Assembly: GCA_004553545.1 (NCBI GenBank)
Contig: SFLD01000012.1
Span: 1-56,715, forward strand
Direction: 5' to 3'
Length of the DNA stretch: 56,715 nucleotides
DNA from: Clostridiales bacterium
Lineage (GTDB): Bacteria > Bacillota > Clostridia > Oscillospirales > Oscillospiraceae
Under the pieces are notes generated by a model. The model was not told the DNA's origin and did no database searches. It saw only the letters and a program-made list of their open reading frames with translations. Numbering within the stretch: position 1 is the stretch's first letter; each line of letters begins with the position of its first letter. Position numbers and translations under genes: made by a program. Below are positions 41,025 to 49,508 of this stretch, piece by piece.

Positions 41025-42158
41025 ATGGATATCTCCCCTCAGCACGCCCAGCACATCGTGGATGAGATGAAGCGCTCCATCCACCGGGATATGAACATCA
41101 TGAACTGCCAGGGCATCATCATCGCCAGCACCAATCCCTCCCGCTGCGGCCAGCTGCACCAGGGGGCCTCGCAGCTCATTGCCCAGGGCCTGCGGCAGAA
41201 GACCGTCTGGCAGGACGATCCCGCCCAGGGAGTGCAGGCCGGCATCAATCTCCCCATCGTCATCGCCGGGGAGCTGGCCGGCGTCATCGGCATCACCGGC
41301 GCGCCGGAGGAGGTGGGGATCTTCGGCGAGATCATCAAGCGCATGACGGAGATCCTGCTGGAGAATCTCCGCCAGCAGGAGCAGGCGGACCTCCTGGCGC
41401 AGGCACGGAATCTCTTCGTGGAGACCTGGCTCTTTGACGAGAGCGTGGACTGGACGCAGCTGGAGCTGCGGGGACGGCTGCTGGGGCTGGACATCGCCGC
41501 GCCGTACACCGTCGTGATCCTGCAGACCGCGCCCCGGCCGTCCCCGGCGGCCACGTCCCCCCAGGAGCTGGGGGAGTTCCAGAGCGGCCTCATCCTGCGG
41601 CGGATCCGGAATCTCCTGCCGCCGGCCCCGGGGCACTGCTGCGCCGTCATCCGGGACCGGATTCTGGTGCTGCTGCCGGACAGCAGCCGCCAGGAGAGCC
41701 ATCGCCTGACCTGGCAGCTCTGCCAGGAGATCGAGAGCTGCTGGGGGGACCGGGTCAGCGGCGGCATCAGCTCGGCGTCCCGCTCCCCGGCGGATATCCG
41801 CCGCTGCTACCGGGAGGCGCAGACCGCCAGTACCGTGGCGGCCCAGGCGCCCCGCAGTCAGGTGCTCTTTTACGACAAGGCGTCCCTGGACTTCCTGACC
41901 CAGAGCATCCCCCGGCCGGTGCTGCAGGATCTCCGGGAGCTGATCTTCGCCCAGTGCGGGGAGGAGCAGGCGGAGTTCTGCCGGACCGTCCGGCTCTACT
42001 TCGCCTGCGACGGGAATATCCAGCGCTGCGCGGACGCCTGCTTCCTGCACCGGAACACCTTCCAGTACCGGATGAACCGCCTGCGGGAGAAGACCGGATA
42101 CGACCTGCGCCGCCCCAGGGACGCGGTGCTGCTCTACCTGGCCGTCTGCGGCGACTGA
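41025..42158 (+). CDS. CdaR/PucR-type regulator of the glycerate operon
   Basis: A 377-residue regulator with CdaR architecture: a putative sugar-diacid recognition domain (residues 1-135: QHAQHIVDEMKRSIHRDMNIMNCQGIIIAST and IVIAGELAGVIGITG), a GGDEF-like middle (about 150-270) and a PucR C-terminal helix-turn-helix (NIQRCADACFLHRNTFQYRMNRLREKTG). CdaR proteins activate glycerate/glucarate genes in response to diacids or glycerate, matching the divergent glycerate kinase and dehydrogenase genes. AGGAGG lies 8 bases before the ATG at 41025. Confidence 0.9.
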   Translation: MDISPQHAQHIVDEMKRSIHRDMNIMNCQGIIIASTNPSRCGQLHQGASQLIAQGLRQKTVWQDDPAQGVQAGINLPIVIAGELAGVIGITGAPEEVGIFGEIIKRMTEILLENLRQQEQADLLAQARNLFVETWLFDESVDWTQLELRGRLLGLDIAAPYTVVILQTAPRPSPAATSPQELGEFQSGLILRRIRNLLPPAPGHCCAVIRDRILVLLPDSSRQESHRLTWQLCQEIESCWGDRVSGGISSASRSPADIRRCYREAQTASTVAAQAPRSQVLFYDKASLDFLTQSIPRPVLQDLRELIFAQCGEEQAEFCRTVRLYFACDGNIQRCADACFLHRNTFQYRMNRLREKTGYDLRRPRDAVLLYLAVCGD

Positions 42159-42186
42159 GGGGAGAAAACCGGGAAATAGAGAGAAA

Positions 42187-42222
42187 CCGGGAGGGATACC
42201 GCGGTATCCCTCCCGGTTTTTT
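42187..42222. terminator. Bidirectional terminator (30-bp perfect palindrome)
   Basis: CCGGGAGGGATACCG and its complement adjoin without a gap (42187-42216), then six T on the plus strand. It separates the CdaR-type gene from the convergent pyk. Confidence 0.93.
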
Positions 42223-42266
42223 GCGGTTTTCTCCGGAACCGCGCCCCTTAGGCGGCGGTCCCCGCC

Positions 42267-44009
42267 TCAGTGGGGCAGGGCCTGCACGATGCCCCGGGTG
42301 CAGTCCACGGTGACATACTGGCCGTCCCGCAGGCGGGAGGTGGCCCCGGCCGCCCCCACGATCACGGGCTTGCCCAGGGTCAGGCCCACGGTGGCGGCGT
42401 GGCCGTTGGCGCCGGGCTCCTCACAGATGATGGCGGCCGCCTGCCGCAGCTGCGGCAGGATGGCGTTGGCGGTGTAGGGCAGCACCAGCACATCGCCGGG
42501 GCGGAGCTTCTCCGCCGCCTCCTCCGGCTCGCGGCAGATGCAGACCGGGCCGGAGGCGCTCCCCTGGCCGATGCCCACGGCGTTCAGCAGCGCGCCGCCC
42601 ACCAGGTGGACCTTGATCATGTTGGTGGTCCCGGAGACGCCGGTGGGCACGCCGGCGGTGACCACCACCAGGTCCCCCGTGCGGACGAGGCCGGCCTGCT
42701 CCGCTGCCTGGACTGCCAGCTGGATGAGCTCGTCGGTGTTGGCGGCCCGGGGCATCAGCAGGGGCGTCACGCCCCAGGAGAGGGCCATCTGCCGCCGGAC
42801 CTCCTCGCTGAGGAGGCAGGCGATGATGGGCGTCTCCGGGTGGAAATGGCTGACCAGCCGGGCCGTGAGCCCGCTCTGGCTGACGGTGAGGATGGCGTCC
42901 GCCCCCACGTCGGCGGCGGTGGTGCAGGCGGCGTGGGCCGTGGCCTGGGCGATGGAGAGGCGCCCCTCCTTCCGGAAGCGGCGCATCCGGCGGCCGTAGT
43001 GGATGTCGCTCTCCGTCCGGCGGGCGATGGCGTCCATGGTCTTCACGGCCTCCGCCGGGTAGCGCCCCGCGGCGGTCTCGCCGGAGAGCATGATGGCGGA
43101 GGTCCCGTCATAGACGGCGTTGGCCACGTCCGTGATCTCCGCCCGGGTGGGCCGGGGATTCTCCATCATGGAGTCCAGCATCTGCGTCGCGGTGATGACG
43201 GGCTTCCCGGCCGCCTGGCACTGGGCGATGATGTCCTTCTGGATCACGGGGATCTCCGTGAAGTCGATCTCCACGCCCATGTCGCCCCGGGCCACCATGA
43301 TGCCGTCCGCCGCCGTCAGGATCTCTGCCAGGTTGTCCACGCCCTCCTGGTTTTCGATCTTGGCGATGATGCGGATGGCCGAGCCGTTCTCCTCCAGCAG
43401 GCGGCGGAGCTCCCGCACGTCCGCCGCGCTGCGGACGAAGCTGGCGGCGATGAAGTCGAAGCCCTCCCGGATGCCGAAGAGCACGTCCTCCCGGTCCCGC
43501 TGGCTGAGATAGGGCAGGGACAGCCGGACGGACGGGACGTTGACACCCTTGTTGTCCTTGATGACGCCGTCGTTCTCCACCCGGCAGCAGATGTCGCTGC
43601 CGCTGACCTCCTGCACCGTCAGGCGGATGAGGCCGTCGTCCAGCAGGATGGTGTCCCCGGTCTTCACATCCTGCGCCAGCGCCGGGTAGGTGACGGAACA
43701 GCGCTGGGCATTGCCCTCCGTCTCCCCAGCGGTCAGGGTGAAGGTGGTGCCGCGTTTCAGCTCCGCCTTTCCGCCGGCAAAGCGCTTCAGCCGGATCTCC
43801 GGCCCCTTGGTGTCCAGCATGGCGGCCACCGGCAGCCCCAGCTCCTGGCGCAGGGCCTTCAGCTGCTCCAGCCGCCGGCCGTGCTCCGCGTGGCTCCCGT
43901 GGGAGAAGTTGAACCGGGCCACATTCATGCCGGCCAGCATCATCTCCCGCAGCACGCCCTCCCGGTCGGTGGCCGGGCCCAGTGTGCAGACGATCTTCGT
44001 TTTCCTCAT
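42267..44009 (-). CDS. pyk: Pyruvate kinase with C-terminal PEP-utilising domain
   Basis: A 580-residue pyruvate kinase (PEP + ADP to pyruvate + ATP). The catalytic barrel starts TKIVCTLGPATD and contains LDTKGPEIR, IAKIENQEG, MVARGDMGVE and the signature ATQMLDSMMENPRPTRAE. The extra C-terminal domain (about 475-580) resembles the phosphohistidine domain of PEP synthases, with GANGHAATVGLTLGKPVIVGA, as in Bacillus pyruvate kinases. The ATG at 44009 follows AAAGGTGG; the longer frame to 44045 was rejected because the family N-terminus starts at MRKTKIVC. Confidence 0.96.
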   Translation of the reverse strand: MRKTKIVCTLGPATDREGVLREMMLAGMNVARFNFSHGSHAEHGRRLEQLKALRQELGLPVAAMLDTKGPEIRLKRFAGGKAELKRGTTFTLTAGETEGNAQRCSVTYPALAQDVKTGDTILLDDGLIRLTVQEVSGSDICCRVENDGVIKDNKGVNVPSVRLSLPYLSQRDREDVLFGIREGFDFIAASFVRSAADVRELRRLLEENGSAIRIIAKIENQEGVDNLAEILTAADGIMVARGDMGVEIDFTEIPVIQKDIIAQCQAAGKPVITATQMLDSMMENPRPTRAEITDVANAVYDGTSAIMLSGETAAGRYPAEAVKTMDAIARRTESDIHYGRRMRRFRKEGRLSIAQATAHAACTTAADVGADAILTVSQSGLTARLVSHFHPETPIIACLLSEEVRRQMALSWGVTPLLMPRAANTDELIQLAVQAAEQAGLVRTGDLVVVTAGVPTGVSGTTNMIKVHLVGGALLNAVGIGQGSASGPVCICREPEEAAEKLRPGDVLVLPYTANAILPQLRQAAAIICEEPGANGHAATVGLTLGKPVIVGAAGATSRLRDGQYVTVDCTRGIVQALPH

Positions 44010-44114
44010 GGATGATCCACCTTTCCTGTGAGAGATTTTTTCCATCGTTTCGCGCTTTCAGGATACCATGGCTGTCAATCCCCCTTTTTGCCGCGAAAAA
44101 ATTTCCCCGGGGCT

Positions 44115-44146
44115 GGAACCTTTCCCGGCCCTGGGGTATCTTATAG
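44115..44146 (+). promoter_or_regulatory. Possible ECF-type autoregulated promoter
   Basis: GGAACCTTT (44115-44123) resembles the AAC-containing -35 of ECF sigma factors, followed 17 bases later by TTATAG. It lies about 40 bases before the ECF sigma gene. The -10 match is weak, so this is tentative. Confidence 0.35.
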
Positions 44147-44183
44147 GTGTCATGACAAAAAAGAGCGGAAGGGAGGCGGGCGC

Positions 44184-44681
44184 ATGGGCCTTACCAGGGA
44201 GGACTTCACCCGGGCGGTACTGGCGTATCAGCGGGATATGTACCGGGCGGCCCGGGCCATGCTCCCCTGCGACGCCGACGCCGAGGACGCCGTGAGTCAG
44301 GCGGTGCTGCTGGCCTGGCAGAGCCGGGACCGCCTCCGGGAGGAGGACGCCGCCCGGGCGTGGCTGGTGAAGATCACGGTGAACTGCGCCCGGCAGCAGT
44401 GCCGGCACCGGGGAAGGGTCCTGTACCTTTCGGAGCTGGAGCCCCTGGCCGGGGGGCGGGAGGACCCGCACCCCCACGAGCTCTGGGACGCGGTGCTCTC
44501 CCTGCCGCCGGAGCAGCGGACGGCGGTGGTGCTTTTCTATTACGAGGATCTGTCCCTCCGGGAGATCGCCCGGACGCTGCGGGTGCCGGAGGGCACGGTG
44601 AAATCCCGGCTGAGCCGGGGCCGGGAGCGGCTGCGGACGCTGCTCTCGGAGGAAGCTTCAGAAAAGGAGGATACGACATGA
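44184..44681 (+). CDS. ECF-type RNA polymerase sigma factor
   Basis: A 165-residue sigma-70 family protein with region 2 (about 8-75: YQRDMYRAARAML to VSQAVLLAWQSRDRLR) and region 4 (about 105-155: LPPEQRTAVVLFYYEDLSLREIARTLRVPEGTVKSRLSRGRERL split over its helices). There is no region 3, so it is an extracytoplasmic-function type. GGGAGG precedes the ATG. Its TGA overlaps the next gene's ATG by 4 bases, the usual pairing with a membrane regulator. Confidence 0.92.
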   Translation: MGLTREDFTRAVLAYQRDMYRAARAMLPCDADAEDAVSQAVLLAWQSRDRLREEDAARAWLVKITVNCARQQCRHRGRVLYLSELEPLAGGREDPHPHELWDAVLSLPPEQRTAVVLFYYEDLSLREIARTLRVPEGTVKSRLSRGRERLRTLLSEEASEKEDTT

Positions 44682-45562
44682 AGGATCTTGACAGCAGGCT
44701 GCGGACCCTGGCCCGGGCGGAGGAAACGCCTCTGCCGGAGGGCTTTGAAGCGCGGCTGGGGGAGACGCTCTCCGCCCTGCCGGAGAGGCGGCGGGGCGGA
44801 CGGCCCCTGCGGACGGCGATCCTGGCCGCCTGCGTGTGTCTGGCCCTGGCCGGGACGGTGCTGGCGGTGGAGAGCGGGCTCTTTGCCCGGGTCCTGCGGC
44901 CCGGAGACCCGGAGTTCCACGACATCCAGGAGGACCTTCCCTACGAGCTGGGCTACGATGTGGCGGGGAACTGGGTGGTCACCACGCCCGCCGGGGCCAT
45001 CCCGGCGGAGGACTTCTCCCCGGCGGTCCGGGACCTGGCGGCGGAGGCCGTGGAGCAGTACGCCTGGACCTCCGCGGAGGACTGGCAGGCGGCGGAGGAC
45101 TTCGTGGGCAGGGAATTGCCCCGCTTCCCGCATCTGGCGGGCCAGCCGGGCAGGACCATCTACCGCTCCGGGGAGGACGGCGCCGACGAGGCGCTGGGCT
45201 CCTGCCTGGTTGAGGTCTTCACCGATGGGGACGGGGCGCTGACCAACGTCTCCGTCCGGGAGTGCGTGGAGATGACGGGGGACGATCAGGGCCTGGCGGT
45301 GGACGTGGAGCTGCTGATGGCCACGGACGCCTGGGACAGGGAGGAGTTCCGACGGGACCTGACCCTCTCTCCGGGGCTGCTGGAGGTCATGGAGCAGAGA
45401 GACTATCCCACCGCCTGGGGCGGCACCGCCGTCATTTTGCAGGCGGGCGATACCGCCTGCGAGGCCGTGGTGGACTGGCACGGCAGCATGGTGAGCCTGT
45501 CCGTCAGCGGCGGCAGCGGCGCGCGGACGCTGCTGCAGGCCCTGCTGGACGGTATGGAATGA
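44678..45562 (+). CDS. Membrane protein co-encoded with the ECF sigma factor (putative anti-sigma)
   Basis: A 294-residue protein with a cytoplasmic N-terminus (1-45), one membrane helix (about 46-64: LRTAILAACVCLALAGTVLAV) and an acidic extracytoplasmic domain without a recognisable fold. Its start overlaps the sigma gene, and the topology matches ECF anti-sigma factors, but the N-terminal segment lacks a clear zinc-binding HxxxCxxC. The anti-sigma role is inferred from context. Confidence 0.7.
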   Translation: MKDLDSRLRTLARAEETPLPEGFEARLGETLSALPERRRGGRPLRTAILAACVCLALAGTVLAVESGLFARVLRPGDPEFHDIQEDLPYELGYDVAGNWVVTTPAGAIPAEDFSPAVRDLAAEAVEQYAWTSAEDWQAAEDFVGRELPRFPHLAGQPGRTIYRSGEDGADEALGSCLVEVFTDGDGALTNVSVRECVEMTGDDQGLAVDVELLMATDAWDREEFRRDLTLSPGLLEVMEQRDYPTAWGGTAVILQAGDTACEAVVDWHGSMVSLSVSGGSGARTLLQALLDGME

Positions 45563-45576
45563 AAGAAAAATTGCCG

Positions 45577-45605
45577 GGGCCGCTTCCAAAAGGAAGCGGC
45601 CCTTT
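45577..45605 (+). terminator. First terminator after the sigma operon
   Basis: An 11-bp stem GGGCCGCTTCC/GGAAGCGGCCC with an AAAA loop and TTT. Confidence 0.75.
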
Positions 45606-45606
45606 C

Positions 45607-45629
45607 GCCGCCGGTCAGGCGGCTTTTTT
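45607..45629 (+). terminator. Second terminator after the sigma operon
   Basis: A 6-bp stem GCCGCC/GGCGGC with a 5-base loop, followed by six T, directly behind the first hairpin. Confidence 0.85.
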
Positions 45630-45708
45630 GCGTTTTGGACGCATGAAATGGGGGAAACTTGCAATCCTAACAGGGAAAATCCTTTGCGATCAAAAGGAGG
45701 GAACCCCA

Positions 45709-46929
45709 TTGGAACAAGCGATCCATGTCTGCTCAGAGATCGGGCGGCTGAGAAAGGTGCTGCTGCACCGGCCCGGCGGCGAGCTGGAGAATCTGATGCC
45801 GGAGTACCTGGAGCGGCTGCTCTTTGACGACATCCCCTACCTGGAGGAGGCCCGCCGGGAGCACGACGCCTTCGCCGACTGCCTGCGCAAGGCCGGGGTG
45901 GAGGTCCTCTACCTCACGGACCTTGTGGCGGAGAGCTTCACAAGCCCTGAGATCCGTCAGCGCTTCGTCTCGGAATTCCTGACGGAGGGCGGCGTCACCG
46001 AGGAGCGGCAGCGCCGGGCGCTGGAGGACTTCCTGGCCCCGCTGGGGGACAAGGCCCTGGTGGAGCAGTGCATGGCGGGCATCCGCAAGAGCCAGCTCCG
46101 CCGGGGCGGGCGGCTCTCGGACTTCACTGCCGCCGGGGAGGAGGACTACCCCTTCGCCATCGACCCCCTGCCGAACCTCTACTTCACCCGGGACCCCTTC
46201 GCCTGCATCGGCGGAGGCGTGTCCCTCCACCGGATGCACACCGTGACCCGGAACCGGGAGACCCTTTTCGGGAAGTTCCTCTTCGAGTACCACCCGAAAT
46301 ACAAGAACGTGCCCCGCTGGTACGACCGGGGGGAGACCAGCTCTCTGGAGGGCGGGGACATCCTGGTGCTCTCGCCGGAGGTGCTGGCGGTGGGCATCTC
46401 GGAGCGGACCCGGGAGGACTCCATCGACGCCCTGGCGGAGACGGTGCTGCGGGAGAGCCCCACCTTCCAAAAGGTCCTGGCCGTCAGCATCCCCAAGAGC
46501 CGCTCCTTCATGCACCTGGATACCGTCTTCACCATGGTGGACCGGGACAAGTTCACGGTGCACCCCAACATCCTCGCGGACATCACCGTCTATGTGATGG
46601 AGCTGGACGGGGAGCGGAAGGTCCGCATCCGGCAGGAGGACGGGCGGCTGGAGGACATCCTGAAGCGGCACCTTCAGCTGGATTCCGTCACCCTCATCCC
46701 CTGCGGCCGGGGCAGCGGCATCGACGCCGCCCGGGAGCAGTGGAGCGACGGGTCCAACACCCTGGCCATCGCCCCGGGGGAGGTGGTGGTCTACTCCCGG
46801 AACCACGTGACCAACGACGCCCTCCAGGAGCACGGCGTGAAGCTCCACGTCATCCCCTCTGCCGAGCTCTCCCGGGGCCGGGGCGGCCCCCGCTGCATGA
46901 GCATGCCGTTCTGGCGGGAGGACCTGTAA
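45709..46929 (+). CDS. arcA: Arginine deiminase
   Basis: A 406-residue enzyme that hydrolyses L-arginine to citrulline and ammonia. Family motifs in order: EIGRLRKVLLHRPGGEL, PNLYFTRDPFACIG, SLEGGDILVLS, FMHLDTVFTMVD and the catalytic-cysteine tail GGPRCMSMPFWRE (Cys396). Translation begins at a TTG (45709) with AAAAGGAGG 8 bases before it. First gene of arcA-argF-yfcC, preceded by tandem terminators. No clear promoter was identified in the 80-base gap. Confidence 0.96.
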   Translation: MEQAIHVCSEIGRLRKVLLHRPGGELENLMPEYLERLLFDDIPYLEEARREHDAFADCLRKAGVEVLYLTDLVAESFTSPEIRQRFVSEFLTEGGVTEERQRRALEDFLAPLGDKALVEQCMAGIRKSQLRRGGRLSDFTAAGEEDYPFAIDPLPNLYFTRDPFACIGGGVSLHRMHTVTRNRETLFGKFLFEYHPKYKNVPRWYDRGETSSLEGGDILVLSPEVLAVGISERTREDSIDALAETVLRESPTFQKVLAVSIPKSRSFMHLDTVFTMVDRDKFTVHPNILADITVYVMELDGERKVRIRQEDGRLEDILKRHLQLDSVTLIPCGRGSGIDAAREQWSDGSNTLAIAPGEVVVYSRNHVTNDALQEHGVKLHVIPSAELSRGRGGPRCMSMPFWREDL

Positions 46930-46992
46930 AGGGGAACCGCCTGCGATCCGTTGAAATTACAAGAAATCTTAGCATCCGAAAGGAGAATCCCT

Positions 46993-47988
46993 ATGGCAGT
47001 CAATCTGAAAGGCCGCAGCTTCCTGACCCTCCAGGACTTCACCCCGGAGGAGATCCGCTACCTCCTGGACCTGGGCCACGACTTAAAGCGCAAGCGCCGC
47101 TGCGGCATCCACGCCCCCACGCTGAAGGGAAAGCACATTGTCCTGCTCTTTGAGAAGACCTCCACCCGCACCCGCTGCTCTTTCGAGGTGGCGGCCACCC
47201 AAGAGGGGGCCCACGTCACCTATCTGGACGCCGGCAGCTCCCAGATGGGGAAGAAGGAGAGCCTGGAGGACAGCGCGAAGGTCCTGGGCCGCTTCTTCGA
47301 CGGCATCGAGTACCGGGGTTATGAGCAGAGCGTGGTGGAGGACCTGGCGAAGTGGAGCGGCGTGCCGGTGTGGAACGGCCTCACCGACGCCGACCACCCC
47401 ACGCAGATCCTGGCGGACATGATGACCATCGAGGAGCACTGCAAGAAGCCTTTGAAGGAGGTCAAGGTGGCCTTCCCCGGGGACGTGCGCAACAACATGT
47501 GCTATGCCTGGATGATCGGCGCGGCCAAGATGGGCATGCGCTTCACCGCCATCGGCCCGGAGAAGCTCTGCCGGGAGGTGGACCCCGCCATCCGGGACGC
47601 CGCCTTTGCCGAGGCACGGCGAAACGGCGGCCTCATCGAGATCTCCGACAATCTGGACGACGTGAAGGACGCCGACGTCATCTACGGCGACATTTGGGCC
47701 TCCATGGGCGAGGAGGACAAGATGGCGGAGCGGGCGGAGATGCTCTCCCCCTACCGGGTGGACCAGGAGGTCCTGCAAAAGACCGGGAACCCCAACGTCC
47801 TCTACCTCCACTGCCTGCCGTCCTTCCACGATTTTGAGACCCGAATGGCCAAGGAATGGCGGGAGAAGGGTATCGACATCCGGGAGGTCACGGACGAGGT
47901 CTTCCGGGGAAAGCACAGCGTGGTCTTTGACGAGGCGGAGAACCGGATGCACTCCATCAAGGCCGTGCTGGTGGCCACCATGGCGTAG
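46993..47988 (+). CDS. argF: Ornithine carbamoyltransferase (catabolic context)
   Basis: A 331-residue enzyme that interconverts citrulline + phosphate and ornithine + carbamoyl phosphate. The carbamoyl-phosphate loop STRTR is at 57-61, followed by DADHPTQILADMMT, the ornithine/citrulline motif HCLPSFHD, and EAENRMHSIKAVLVATM. It sits between arcA and a YfcC permease, so it likely works in arginine catabolism (arcB role). AAAGGAG precedes the ATG at 46993. The symbol could equally be arcB. Confidence 0.95.
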   Translation: MAVNLKGRSFLTLQDFTPEEIRYLLDLGHDLKRKRRCGIHAPTLKGKHIVLLFEKTSTRTRCSFEVAATQEGAHVTYLDAGSSQMGKKESLEDSAKVLGRFFDGIEYRGYEQSVVEDLAKWSGVPVWNGLTDADHPTQILADMMTIEEHCKKPLKEVKVAFPGDVRNNMCYAWMIGAAKMGMRFTAIGPEKLCREVDPAIRDAAFAEARRNGGLIEISDNLDDVKDADVIYGDIWASMGEEDKMAERAEMLSPYRVDQEVLQKTGNPNVLYLHCLPSFHDFETRMAKEWREKGIDIREVTDEVFRGKHSVVFDEAENRMHSIKAVLVATMA

Positions 47989-48028
47989 TCTCTCCGGCGC
48001 TGGGCGCGCCGGAAAAGGAGGTCCCCCT

Positions 48029-49414
48029 ATGAAGCGTTTCCGTATGCCGACGGCATATACCATCCTCTTTCTTCTCATCATCCTGGTGGCCGCCGCCACC
48101 TGGCTCATCCCGGCGGGGAGCTATGACCGGGTGGAGGGCGTCCCCCTTCCGGGGACCTACCAGGCGGCGGAGCCCAGCCCCCAGGGGCTGGGGGCCATCG
48201 CCAAGGCGGCCTTCTCCGGCTTTTACGACGCGGTGGACGTCTGCCTCTTCATCCTGATGGTGGGGGGCTTTCTGGGGGTCGTGATGAAGAGCGGGGCCAT
48301 CGACGCCGGGGTCAGCAACGTCATTGCCCGGCTGAACGGCCGGGAGAAGTGGCTCATCCCCATCCTGATGCTCTTCTTTGGCCTGGGCGGCACCACCTAC
48401 GGCATGTGGGAGGAGACCATGGCCTTCTACCCCCTGCTGATCCCGGTCTTTCTGGCGGCGGGCTACGACGCCGTGGTGGGTATCAGCGTCATTTTGCTGG
48501 GGGCCGGGGCGGGGGTCATGGCCTCCACGGTGAACCCCTTCGCCACCGGCATCGCGGCGGGCTTCGCCGGGGTCTCCCTGGGGGAGGGCATCGGCCTGCG
48601 GCTCTTGCAGTGGGTCCTCTTCGAGGGCCTTGCCATCTGGTATGTGATGGCCTACGCCGAGCGGGTGCGGCGGGACCCCTCCCGCTCCGTGGTGGGGGTG
48701 GGCAGCGGCAGCCTGCGGGTGGACGCCCAGGAGGTCCTGCCCCTGACGGCCCGGCGGAAAGTGATCCTGGCTCTCTTTGCCGGGGCCTTCCTGCTGATGA
48801 CCTACAGCGTCATCCCCTTTGACGAGATGGGCCTCGCCCTGCCCTCCTGGGGCTGGTGGTTCCCGGAGCTCTCGGCCCTGTTCCTTGTGAGCGGCATCGT
48901 CATCGGCCTTGTGGACCGGCGGCGGGAGGACGAGATCGCGGAGACCTTCGTGGCGGGCTGTGCGGACATGCTGGGGGTGGCCCTCATCATCGGCATCAGC
49001 CGGGGCATCACGGTCGTGATGAACGACGGCTCCGTGACGGACACGGTGCTCCACTGGGGGGAGTCCGCCCTCAGCGGGGCGGGGCCGGTGACCTTCGTGC
49101 TGCTGGTCTTCCTCCTCTACCTGCCGCTGAGCTTCCTGATCCCCTCCTCCTCGGGGCTTGCCACGCTGTCCGTGCCCATCGTGGCGCCTCTGGGGCAGTT
49201 CGCGGGGGTCAGCGGGGCGCTGGTGGTGACGGCTTTCCAGTCCGCCTGCGGCCTCGTGAACCTCATCACGCCCACGGCGGCGGTGGTGATGGGCGCCCTG
49301 GCCCTGGGGCATGTGCCCTACGACCGCTGGGTGAAGTTCTCCTGGAAGCTCCTGGCGGGCTTTCTGGCCCTGACGCTGCTGCTCCTGGCTCTGGGGGCGG
49401 TCATGGGCGGCTGA
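48029..49414 (+). CDS. YfcC family permease (likely arginine/ornithine or amino-acid transporter)
   Basis: A 461-residue integral membrane protein with about 12 helices. YfcC/DcuC-type features: an N-terminal helix followed by IPAGSYDR, LFFGLGGTTYGMWEETMAFYPLLIPV, GAGAGVMASTVNPFATGIAAG, and PLSFLIPSSSGLATLSVPIVAPLG. Members in arginine deiminase operons are taken to import arginine or exchange it with ornithine; that substrate is inferred from context. AAAAGGAGG lies 7 bases before the ATG, 40 bases after argF. Confidence 0.87.
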   Translation: MKRFRMPTAYTILFLLIILVAAATWLIPAGSYDRVEGVPLPGTYQAAEPSPQGLGAIAKAAFSGFYDAVDVCLFILMVGGFLGVVMKSGAIDAGVSNVIARLNGREKWLIPILMLFFGLGGTTYGMWEETMAFYPLLIPVFLAAGYDAVVGISVILLGAGAGVMASTVNPFATGIAAGFAGVSLGEGIGLRLLQWVLFEGLAIWYVMAYAERVRRDPSRSVVGVGSGSLRVDAQEVLPLTARRKVILALFAGAFLLMTYSVIPFDEMGLALPSWGWWFPELSALFLVSGIVIGLVDRRREDEIAETFVAGCADMLGVALIIGISRGITVVMNDGSVTDTVLHWGESALSGAGPVTFVLLVFLLYLPLSFLIPSSSGLATLSVPIVAPLGQFAGVSGALVVTAFQSACGLVNLITPTAAVVMGALALGHVPYDRWVKFSWKLLAGFLALTLLLLALGAVMGG

Positions 49415-49426
49415 GACGGCTCATAA

Positions 49427-49473
49427 AAATGCCCCCGGTCTTGCACGGAAGCGTGCAGGACCGGGGGCATTTT
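49427..49473. terminator. Bidirectional terminator
   Basis: A long hairpin: AAATGCCCCCGGTC-TGCACG / CGTGCA-GACCGGGGGCATTT with one internal mismatch and a GAAG loop. It separates the convergent yfcC and trkH. Confidence 0.92.
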
Positions 49474-49508
49474 GAGGCAGGGGGAAAGAGGGGTTCCTTC
49501 GCCGGGGC

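Noticed and set aside
40878..42050. Upstream extension of the hydroxyacid dehydrogenase frame
   Set aside because: It runs antisense through the CdaR-type regulator and the promoter region; the family N-terminus MKIVVLDGYTENPG starts at 40877 after a good ribosome binding site.
44415..44925. Minus-strand Pro/Arg/Ala-rich open frames over the ECF sigma operon
   Set aside because: They are shadow frames of a GC-rich region, overlapping the clear sigma factor and its membrane partner.
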